This document shows, piece after piece, positions 13,961-22,609 of a stretch of 64,000 bases of DNA (position 1 is the first letter of the stretch; each line of letters starts with the position of its first letter). The notes beneath the pieces were generated by a model. The model was not told the DNA's origin. It did no database searches and worked only from the letters and a program-made list of their open reading frames with translations. Made by a program: the position numbers and the translations under genes. This stretch comes from Spirometra erinaceieuropaei (Eukaryota > Platyhelminthes > Cestoda > Diphyllobothriidea > Diphyllobothriidae), in contig CACRXP010000037.1 of NCBI GenBank assembly GCA_902702965.1, positions 68,724 to 132,723 on the forward strand. The letters are read 5' to 3'.

Positions 13961-14254
13961 GGTGCGTGTGTATTCTATGGGCAGTGCCTCTCAGTCGACG
14001 GCTGAATGGTTACCCAGCCCTTGATGGGTGTTGGTCCAAGCTAAATGCAGGGCTGCGTGCTACACTTCCGGGCCTCAAAGTATGTAAGTATTTGCTGCGT
14101 TAGCAGTTTTCCAACGCCTTGTTTTCCTGCCGGTAGATGCGACTGCGCTCCCACTGGCTATACAAACCGTGAGCATGCCTGTCCGGTCATCCTCGTCCTT
14201 CTGACCCGTTGCAATGCTGTTGTTGTTGGTTAAAATTCTGATGAAGTTATTGTT

Positions 14255-14490
14255 TTGAACCAGGGGGTGTGACGGTACGTCTACGTGCGAGTCCGGCCCT
14301 GACAACCCCCTGCGCTCTCCCCTGCCTCCAGTTCTCCTTACTCTGTCTTGACACCAGGCACGGGAGGGTGAGGGAGGAGAGAGTTCGGTAGATGCTGCAC
14401 AAGCCTACCATCATTGTAAACTAGTTCAAGCGCAAGTCACTGTCTCTGCGCCTACCATGTTGTGGTTGACATCATCGAACTCGACGGTCG
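14255..14490 (+). repeat. Family B dispersed repeat, copy 2
   Basis: Aligns with 51153-51384. Shared features are a CCAGGGGGTGTG-like block, a GC-rich pyrimidine tract, a purine-rich GGAGGAGAGAGT block followed by CGGTAGATG, and a 3' block with GCGCAAGT then a TCGA-rich end. Sequence upstream (13960-14254) is also GC-rich and may belong to the element, but I could not align it. Confidence 0.55.
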
Positions 14491-16216
14491 AACTGCCACT
14501 TTCTCGAAGGAGGACAAAAATTAGGCTGAAGAGGGATCCTGACAAAGAAATTAGAGGTCGTACGTACTATAAATTCAAGCATTATCGAACGACCTGATTT
14601 ATTTATCATCAGAGGTATAGACTCGCCATGGTACAGTGGAGTTCAGTCAAAAAAATCTAAGATCAAAAAATAAGCTGCAGGGTATTTATTAAGACAGTCA
14701 GGTGGTCACTCATCAGAGGAAATATGCTAACGAGGACAAAGACCCAACCTAATGTCTGTGTGTCTAGTATGCGACACCCACCACCTTACTGACGCTGTAG
14801 CCTCAGCATACGACAGATTTTCCCTGGAACCATGAGGATGTGAAGGTGGACATGACTTTCTTGAGGTCTTCGCAGTGGTCAAGAGGAAAGCAGTAGATTT
14901 CTGAACTCCCGAGTTCCCACTGCCGCGTAGATGACGTCATCGCCCAGAAGGTTTGATCACTAAACACAAGGTAGCGCGCAGCAAGTAGGGAACTGCTATC
15001 CGCTCTGTTTGAATTGGTGTATTGCTGACTACATAGCCCGCACCATTTTGTGCAGCGCATCTCAGTTGTCGAAGCACAGTGCCTACGAGCGCGCACTGCC
15101 CTCCATACGCCCGTTTAAGCCAGAACGCTCCCACACTGCTCTGTCATCTCCGTGAGTCTTCTTTTGCCATTTTAGGTGAACTGTCCTTCCTCTTTATCCT
15201 TCCCATCCCGTTCCCACGCCTTTACCCATGCCTGTCCGTCTAGTTTCTCCGTCGGTTATTTTTTGCCTTTCTTTTCTGATGAGTAGTTTCTGGCTTGACG
15301 AACCTTCGTCTCCGACTTGAACAGGAACAAAGTCCCTCGAAATATCACTCTGGCCTTCTCCGCCATTCTGGGTTCTCATTCTTAATGCTTGACTGCTTGT
15401 TGCTGGGCAATCTTCTGTCTGAGTTCAAGATAGGGGCTCCGAAGCAAAACGGAGTGAGCATCTTATTTCGTGCTGTTGGATTGGAGCAGCGTCATTAAAA
15501 ACTTTTATTCTGGATTCTTCAGCTATTTCACACATTAAAAGGCTGCGCATTTCCTTTCAACAAGTGACCTGCTTCGCGACCTCGCCTTACCAACCTCTGG
15601 ACTCTCATTTATCCCTATATTCAAAAGGACATACTTACCAGTCCGTTCATTTAGATCACTATGTCACACTCTTATTGTTCCTTTTTAAGGTGCCGAATTT
15701 CGCCCAGAACAATCGATAGAATGCACAGTGTATCCTATTTAAGGAATACAATCGACAGTGTTGCATACAGTTCATTCTTCGCCGTTCAACATAGTGAAGG
15801 GTTCGAAACATCGTCTCAGACATTTACTGACTTTTAATATTCAGATTTCTGGACTTACTTAGAGGTAACTTTTATTTGCAAAAATCTTATTAATTAGTTT
15901 GATAGGTAAGTTTTCTTCGAAGTTACAAACACAGGCTTTGTGGCGGTGTATCTTCGTTCTGCAGAGTTACAGAGCCTCGAGTAGAAATTGGTGTCTTTAA
16001 ATGCTAAAACTTGTCCCGGAAGAGGTCCACAGCTAAAGTCCCCATCTCCGAATTAAAGCAAAGTCCACAGAACGCGTACCATCAGTGGATCTCCGCTCAG
16101 CTTCCCACAGCTATTCCCAGAGTTATCGATGAAATCTAGCTAGCAATTTTCTTTTGGTCACAAAGGATACGGATCCGCCGTATTACAGGTGGCCTTGTTT
16201 TCGGTTTCAGGGAACT
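14491..16216. other. No feature recognised
   Basis: Several overlapping short open frames at 14803-15498, none with a recognisable domain. Confidence 0.45.
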
Positions 16217-16286
16217 CAGGGTTAGGGTTTGTGCTAGGATTAGGGTTAGGTTTTGGGTTACGGCTAGGGTTAGAATTAGGAGGGTT
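16217..16286 (+). repeat. Degenerate telomere-like (TTAGGG)n tract
   Basis: About 70 bases with repeated GGGTTAGG, TTAGGG and near variants, interrupted by substitutions. TTAGGG is the usual animal telomere unit, including flatworms. The tract is internal and decayed, so it reads as an interstitial telomere-like repeat. The open frame through it simply translates the repeat. Confidence 0.7.
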
Positions 16287-16823
16287 AAACTTACGTTTGC
16301 GAAGGCTAGCCTTAGAGTCAACGAATCCCCTGGAGTTTAGCGTAGGGTCACCTGTAGTACCTGCGGTGGTTCATAATCCCGTATCCTATCCCCCTTTCTT
16401 TTTATTCAGAAATTCCATCTTTACACTAGCAGAAGTTAGTAAAAACCTTTGGGTATCTGAGAAAGAATCGCAGGTGCCTTAATTTCAAAAACCCGGCATA
16501 TTCTCTTTCCTCTAGAGTTTCGCTATGCCGATGGGAGTAAATATGATTCCGTTTGCAGTTGGAAGAGAAATTAGTATTTATTTTTTGACCATGTTTTCCA
16601 TTGTTACAGGCAGATTTCTTAATATTATGAAGGCACGGATAACCGTCAGTCCGAACCTGAAGCCTTATTTTTCTGGCGCATGTAACAAGATTCCAGTCAA
16701 CAGATGGGTCACAGGAAAAACACGCACAAACACGAGAGAAAACTTGGACTAGTGATCACGAACACAGCCTTAATTAATTATAACCGCTGATAACAAGTCT
16801 GCCGACATCGTTATCGCCACCAA

Positions 16824-16835
16824 CCCCCCCCCCCC
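16824..16835 (+). repeat. Run of 12 C
   Basis: Mononucleotide run, a likely place for length variation. Confidence 0.85.
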
Positions 16836-16839
16836 TCAG

Positions 16840-17237
16840 TCATTCCACATTCGTTTTTTGTCACAACAAACGTGGTTATTATTGTATATCACGCATGACT
16901 GATGCAGACGCATTTTCAGCAACAAACTCATTGATACGTCTCGCAATGTCCGACAGAGACATTTATCATTTTTCAAGAAGTATGTCAGAAATGATGAATT
17001 TGAGTTTTAGGAACGGTTCACACAGACGAACTGAATTTCGTTGGTAGGGACACTCTTATATTCAGTTCATTTATTTTTTATTAATGTAATACGCGTGAAA
17101 ACTCAAAATGAGATGTCTGGCACCTATGGTTCCTTCCTGGACTGGAACAATCACAGTCCATGAAAAATTATGAGTAAAATGGAATATAAACTTCATAGAT
17201 TTATCAAAAGGAGCGGAGATTTAACTGTTGCCTAATT
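16840..17237. other. No feature recognised
   Basis: Non-coding-looking sequence. Confidence 0.5.
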
Positions 17238-17616
17238 TAATCGGCTATGGTAGGGTGAAGGAACCCGTTGAACTATCGATAGACTGTGGATCGTGTCATA
17301 GGAGAATGGTGGTAATAGGGGTTTTACGGGTTGAGCTGCGCGCCAGGCAATAAGCAGACACAATGTAAGAAAACACAAAAATTGTTTGGATTTCTGCCGA
17401 AAGTTTTGCTCATAAGTTTTCTTATTGCCAAGGAAATGAGCCAATTAACCAAAGAAAATTTTGGAAATATAAAGGAGTTTCAGCAGTATTTTGAGGTTGT
17501 TAGTGGTACTATGTCTGCAACTGTTTGAAAATGGATACCAAGATAAAACCCCCTATGACACGATCCACAACCTGCCAACAATTGGGTGGGATCCTTCACC
17601 CAACCGTTGCCGAGTA
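17238..17616. mobile_element. MITE-like fold-back element with about 75-bp terminal inverted repeats
   Basis: The left arm (17238-17325) and right arm (17534-17616) are reverse complements with some indels. Both have GGGTGAAGGA near the outer end, then a block GTGGATCGTGTCATAGG and a GGGGTTTTA-like inner end. The roughly 200-bp interior codes nothing recognisable. TAAT sits next to both outer ends and may be the target-site duplication. No transposase is present, so it would be non-autonomous. Confidence 0.6.
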
Positions 17617-18076
17617 ATAATTTCTAATCTGTCCGACACTTACATATAGAGCCTGTACTAATTGGGCGCTCTAGACCAATCGCACGAACCACAAGATGAT
17701 GAAGAAAATTACCTGATTATATTACACACCTTTTAACCGAAAAAACGCTCATTAACATCCGCTTTAATGTTGATGCTTCCAAATCACTCACCTTTCCTTG
17801 CTTCTAGTATGTTGGCTTCTTCTTCGCTGGCACCGTGTCCCGAATCAGCGCTCCCGACTTCCAGATCCACTTGAAGGCACGCGCCCTAAATTAAACCAAA
17901 AATCTACCCGAGACAATCTAAAAGTCGATCCTGGAATCGCTATTTCGAAAACATTTTTGTCTTATCTTCAAAGACAGGTTGACGGCAATAGGTTGAAGTC
18001 AAGCGGCCCTTACGGATTTGTCTAAACACCTTAAAAGATCTAGTGAGAAATGGATTTTGAATGTTTAAATCAGGCA
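17617..18076. other. No feature recognised
   Basis: The only long frame (17798-18025, plus) has no domain or splice support. Confidence 0.45.
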
Positions 18077-18378
18077 AAAGGGCGCTCACCGACCGTGTTA
18101 CTTAACTTACTCTTCCCGTTGTGCCTTGGGGCTCTATCGTTCGAGCCTATCTAGCGGGCTCAGAGGAGCGCGTAATATAGGCAGAATAACATTACCGACA
18201 AAGACAAGGGAGGTTGGAATGGCCATTTCTGGCTCATTGGTCATCGTCAGCCAGTCATGACTAACCCCAAGTTGTGGAACACCTGGGACTTGATTCCACG
18301 ACCTGTTTATTAGAATTCTAACACCCCTAACCATTATGACATGACCTCTTTATTCTGGCGGTTGCAATCGGGAATATA
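18077..18378 (-). mobile_element. SINE-A copy 1 (tRNA-derived), near full length, minus strand
   Basis: Reads on the minus strand as a decayed tRNA-like head (18280-18345, B box eroded), then a body with GGCTGACGATGACC, AATGGCCATTCC and CCCTTGTCTTTGTCGGTAAT blocks, then a tail ending GGTCGGTGAGCGCCC. The same blocks occur in the same order at 32153-32430, where the tRNA head is well preserved. The flank GCAATCGGGAATATACA at 18366-18382 matches the sequence between the two copies at 32137-32152. It is a SINE, so it depends on another element's machinery. Confidence 0.75.
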
Positions 18379-18566
18379 CAATGGTAGAGGGGTGCTCACT
18401 GATTGTGTTACGGAACTCATTCGGCCCGTTTTGTCATCGGGCTCTCTCTCTCTCGAGTCCAACCAGCAAGGTGGCGAGTGATATAGACATAGCAACATTA
18501 CTGATGACGACTAATAAGCCGAAAATGGCCATTCCAGTCTCCCTTGCCTTTCTCGATAAAGTTTGA
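18379..18566. mobile_element. SINE-A copy 2, internally inverted chimera
   Basis: The first half (18390-18480) is the SINE-A tail in the same orientation as copy 1, including the TCTCTCTCTCTCGAG block. The second half (18505-18560) is SINE-A body in the opposite orientation, with AATGGCCATTCCAGTCTCCC. The copy therefore joins two pieces in opposite directions. Confidence 0.65.
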
Positions 18567-18864
18567 AGAACAGGGGCTCCCTCATATGCGAACTTTGTCT
18601 GTTTGTTTACAATGCTTTAACATGACGCAAAGGAAGTTAGTTGTTGGCAGCCATATCCAGACCTCATACTGAAGCAAACAATACTCGGCAGTTCTCTTTG
18701 AACTACACCGTGTTCTTCCCTGTTTTGCTGTATGGAAATGCCGCTAGGATGGGTGCTTGTGTCAAATACCGATATGTTAACGGGCACAGGTGAGCCTAAC
18801 TGTGATCAGGACGAGTAGTATCTGAACAGTAGTAAAAGTGCCATCCTCAGGTGGCACGGCAAAG

Positions 18865-19122
18865 GAAGAGGAGGCGTTCACCGGGAGGGGTTTGTTAGAA
18901 GTCTGACGTTTCGAGTAGTTACTTCGGCTACCGATCTTCAGAGATTGGGAAATCATGCGCACAGCTCTCTTTATATTGCGCACGTTGTTTGATGCGTGAC
19001 CCGCCAGTGCCGCCTGTGCGCCTGCAACCGGCCCGCGTGCCACCGTGACCTGCATCGTCCCGCCCTCGTCGGTCGTGGAGATAATTGACGGCCCTGATTG
19101 TCCCACGCCGTGACTGCCCCCC
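18865..19122 (-). repeat. Penelope-type terminal repeat with hammerhead ribozyme, left arm of a head-to-head pair
   Basis: About 258 bp, reverse complementary to 19536-19792 at roughly 85-90 percent by eye. Both arms can be read through in the same peptide frame (shared residues include TTDEGGTMQVTVARG and KIGSRSNYSKRQTSN), but this similarity follows from the DNA match, not from evident selection. A hammerhead core lies at 18897-18948 on the minus strand. Such repeats with minimal hammerheads are known from Penelope-like elements. Confidence 0.65.
18897..18948 (-). ncRNA. Minimal hammerhead ribozyme motif, Penelope type
   Basis: The minus strand has the full conserved set: CUGAAGA (C3 to A9 with N7 = A), a stem II of GGUAG pairing with CUACU, then GAAA followed directly by CGUC with the cleavage-site GUC. 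Stem I has at least three pairs (UCU with AGA). Helix III is only the self-complementary ACGU, so a single RNA cannot close it but two copies could. This matches the minimal dimeric hammerheads reported in Penelope-like elements. Activity is inferred, not shown. Confidence 0.65.
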
Positions 19123-19535
19123 GTCAGGAAGTAGGGATCGGGTTTCTTGGTCTCATCACTTGCCTGCGGATTGTTGAGTCAGGCATGTAGGCAACTCCTA
19201 TTCCGAGCAATGAGCAGGTAGATGTCGGCTGTTGTCTACCGACTTCAGTGCAGCTGCGGGAGGTGCAACTACGTTTGGGAAACTGGCAGACGGCTGTAAA
19301 CGTGAATGCAAGATTTAAAGCTGGCCGTGCGAAGGTTGGACCCAAAGTCGGAAGCAGCAACCCATGCCGCTAAAATGGGACACATATTCAGTTTTGATGC
19401 CGTTGAGATTGTGCGCTTAGGCGGAAATCATAAGGCAAGGCAGGCGTAAGAATACTGGAGGTCCACCGACTGCTCTGTCAACCGTCATATCAATTCGCCT
19501 CTCTCCATATCTGGTTTTACGAACCTTCTTAACGG
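19123..19535 (-). other. Spacer between the two hammerhead arms
   Basis: About 413 bp. A minus-strand open frame (19124-19360) exists, but no domain was recognised. It may be remaining sequence of the same Penelope-like element. Confidence 0.35.
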
Positions 19536-19792
19536 GGAACAGTCACGGCGTGGGACAATTAGGGCCGTCATTTATCTCCACGACCGACGAGGGCGGGACG
19601 ATGCAGGTCACGGTGGCACGCGGGTCGGATGCAGCCACACAGGCGGCATTGGCGGGTCACGCATCAAACAAAGTGCGCAATATAAGGAGAGCTGTCCGCA
19701 TGATCTCCCGATCTCTGAAGATCGGTAGCCGAAGTAACTACTCGAAACGTCAGACTTCTAATAAACTCCTCACGTCAAACGCCTCCTCTTAA
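19536..19792 (+). repeat. Penelope-type terminal repeat with hammerhead ribozyme, right arm
   Basis: Reverse complement of 18865-19122, in the plus orientation, so the 5' ends of the two copies face each other across the 413-bp spacer. It carries an intact hammerhead core at 19708-19758. The open frame 19550-19792 translates the repeat. Confidence 0.65.
19708..19758 (+). ncRNA. Minimal hammerhead ribozyme motif, Penelope type
   Basis: Same core as the minus-strand motif at 18897-18948: CUGAAGA at 19715-19721, stem II GGUAG/CUACU at 19724-19742, GAAAC at 19744-19748, cleavage triplet GUC at 19749-19751. The core bases are intact in both arms although the flanks have diverged. Confidence 0.65.
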
Positions 19793-21507
19793 TTCGATGA
19801 GTAGTTGATTCCGATGAAACGAAACGCCTTCTAAATGAGCTTCATTAAACACACTGTTAAACGAATGCGGGAACTTATATTCAACCAACTCAGATTCATG
19901 GGAATAAAAAATGGCAAACCCGTGGTAGAAGAACTGAGTCTGAAAGCTGGCTTACAGGTCCTTTTAGACGAAAAGGAGTCGAAACTAATTTGAGCAAAAT
20001 TTGGACAATTTTAAACAGGCAAATGAGGAAATTAAAATTATTCAATAATTGCGAGGGAAGCATGACTACTGAAAATAGACGCGGAGCCTCGAGTCAGGCG
20101 TCGGCTAAAATAATACAATATACAGCAAACGAGCGCCTGAACATTTCTCTGCAACAAATAGTTTTATCCGCATGAATATCATTGCGGAAACAGTCATGTA
20201 AAAAAGAAGCTTACGGACCTTGTTCTATGTTCTTTTTTCCGGGACATTTTAACAGAAGTAGGTTTGACTGTCCACAGCAGATAACAACTCATGAAGTGTC
20301 GAGATCGATACTGTATTTGGTGGTAGGGCACATCTGAGAGACCTAGTTTTGCTTTAAAAATGAACTGGAATTTCAGAAAGTCCTTTCCTAAAGAAGAATT
20401 CACGTTAGGCCCGTTTTATCAAGGGGAAACAGGCCAGGACTAAGCAAAGTTGGACACTTCCGGATATCCACTTAATTGCCTATGCTAATAAGTACCACTT
20501 AGTAAAATCTCTTATTTTCCCGCGTTGATTTGAAAGGTAACATTCATGTAACCAATAAAAATATCAATGAAATCCATTCTGGAAATGGAAATTTTTATTT
20601 TGAATTGATGAAAATCAGGCCAAGGCAGGTATGTAAAATCGTACTCTTCAAGAAACAAGAAGAAATTTGTTCTCTACAGATTCACTTTAACGAAATTGTA
20701 ACGTCTTATGCCCTTAAACGCAGTAATAAGCTTATTCGACAATATCTGTTTTATTACGCCAGGAATGAGCGAGCGTAAACACGCGTGTATAGATTGCGAG
20801 CGACATGCCGGCATTTTTTGTGCGACGCCGTACAACAAAGATATCAAAGCAATTCCTATCGGAAGTCGAATTTGGGCGCATAAGAAAATTGGCATCCGAA
20901 GGGCTGTCGCATGAGTTGTTATACAATATTTTCTATATTAGCCGGGTCATTATGTGAAGGATTATTAATAGTAAAACAGTGCCTGGAGTTAAGCAAGGTG
21001 GACCAACACGGTCGGCCACTAAACAAGACGAAGATTTCATTCATGAAACACTAAAAAGTATCATTATATGCCCCACATGGCTATTCACAGGGAACACCTG
21101 TCAGTGTTTTCTTTGAGTAGAATCAGAAAAGGGATGAAAGAATTCGACCGCCATCAGCAAAACGCCATGTAAAACATTTTTAGTAGGAAAGTTATTACAG
21201 AACCTTTTTTGCTTTCCCACAAAATATGTTGACCGCAGACTTTCCTTTTGGAAAGTAATAAACTTTCGCAATAAGGTTTTTCAGACAAGCCCTCGAGGAC
21301 GGCCTAGGTGGTCATATGTGGGAAAAAGTTCCTCAAGAGCACACAGCATCGACACCAATCTTCAAGTACTGTCGACGCTTGATGGTTTGCATGACATCAG
21401 ATTCGGGGAGTGACCAATCTGGCGTTCAGCAACGGAGATGATAAATAACAAAGTTGATGCTTTGGCAGATTCTGAATAATTTGAAGATATATTTCCCGGA
21501 ATGAATT
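19793..21507. other. No feature recognised
   Basis: Short overlapping frames only (for example 20530-20778 and 20674-20926, which overlap on opposite strands). Confidence 0.45.
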
Positions 21508-21854
21508 TAAAGCAGGCATGGACGGCAGAATTTATTGGTACCACTAAATTTTGCGACGGCTTATCAACTGCAGCCTGTCGTTGCATAACAGAGATAACAA
21601 GTGAGAAAGGTACAGAGGTTCGACAGAGAAAATCAATGTAAAAGAGCAAGGTCATCATATACTGCATGCCGACTAATCAATAAAGTGGTAATTTTAGACA
21701 ATGAAATTTGCTGGTGGCATTGATTTTCTCTGACGAAACTCAACCTCTGTAACTTTCTCACTTGTTATCTCTGCTATGCAACGACAGGCTGCAGTTGATA
21801 AGCCATCGCGAAATTTACTGGTACCAATAAATTCTGCTGTCCATGCCTGCTTTA
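21508..21854. repeat. Fold-back inverted repeat, about 130-bp arms, 79-bp spacer
   Basis: Arm 21508-21638 is the reverse complement of 21718-21854 at about 90 percent, with a small insertion in the right arm. Shared blocks include GCAGGCATGGAC, CTTATCAACTGCAGCCTGTC and AGAGATAACAAGTGAGAAA. No coding sequence is needed to explain it. It could be a fold-back transposon or two inverted copies of a short interspersed repeat. Confidence 0.75.
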
Positions 21855-22080
21855 GACTCTGAAAAATTATTATGGATCCTACTATGAAAAACTCGGCGTA
21901 ATCTGCTAAAACATCTAATTACGTGGGCTTGGCAGTCATCTGGTGGATTCTATATGTACTACTTAGGAAACCCTGCTTGGGCAGTCACCTAACTGCATCA
22001 GACTTGACGGTACCAGACGTTGAAGTAACTTAGAAGGGCAAACTTGATCCAAATGTGTTTAAACTCGCGTCGTCCGGTGG
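21855..22080. other. Possible SINE-C upstream region
   Basis: The segment near 21940-21995 weakly matches the arm upstream of the tRNA-like head at 9721-9812, and AAATGTGT just before 22081 is also shared. It may be the 5' part of the SINE at 22081-22163. Confidence 0.3.
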
Positions 22081-22163
22081 GGGCCTCGTACCTCAGATGA
22101 TTTGAGCGTTGGCTGTACTAAAACCTTCCCTTACTGTCGTGGATTCGAATCCCGCCGAGGCGC
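22081..22163 (+). repeat. tRNA-derived SINE or tRNA pseudogene (SINE-C, copy 2)
   Basis: A-box-like CCTCAGATGATTTGAGCG, B box GGATTCGAATCCC, and complementary ends (GCCTCG with CGAGGC). The middle contains GCGTTGGCTGTACTAA; the CTGTA loop could derive from a tRNA-Tyr, but this is a guess. The shared central block and the decayed A box favour a SINE or pseudogene over a working tRNA. Confidence 0.55.
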
Positions 22164-22387
22164 TAATATTTTAACAGTTGGGTAAATAAGAAATAACAAG
22201 GTACTCATCGACATCGTAGAGGATGTCTTCGGTTACAGCGGCATCCATCGACGTCGAATGAATATTAATGTCGCAGGAAAATATCCTGTTTATCGCTGAA
22301 AGGAGGTATAATTCTAATTCAGCTTATGATTATAATCTACGATGTTAGACCAAAGCCAGCCCCTCCGCCTGAGGTCTTCGAAACACA

Positions 22388-22609
22388 TTGATTTCCGCCA
22401 ATAGTCCGAGCCTGAATCCCATCGAAAATCCTTCTGCATTAATCAAAAGGAATTGGGACAAGGCAAGGGAACAACTCTTAATGCAGTAAGAGTTGGATTT
22501 CGTGCTTAATAACCACACAGACCAAACCGCCATTGACAACTTCATAGACTTTATGCTCTCCCGCCCTAGAGCAACCTTAAAAGTCAAAGTACAATCGAAT
22601 AAGTACTAG
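22388..22609 (+). pseudogene. Tc1/mariner transposase C-terminal end, dead
   Basis: The plus strand reads NSPSLNPIENPSALIKR from 22400, the signature around the last catalytic acidic residue of Tc1-type transposases (family consensus SPDLNPIEN-W). In the same frame the sequence ends in a Tc1-like tail with RATLKVKVQSNKY before TAG at 22607-22609. The first D of SPDLN is S here, the W after IEN is P, and there is an in-frame TAA about 30 codons after the motif. Just upstream the frame is lost in the expected WPPN region. The catalytic core upstream was not found, so only a 5'-truncated, decayed relic remains. Before inactivation the enzyme would have cut and pasted its element at TA sites. Confidence 0.8.

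Noticed and set aside
16525..16560. YADGSK in another frame, resembling an RNase H start
   Set aside because: No further RNase H residues follow.
19796..19815. GATGAAACGAAACG, possible short-stem hammerhead
   Set aside because: No stem II and the first core base is wrong.
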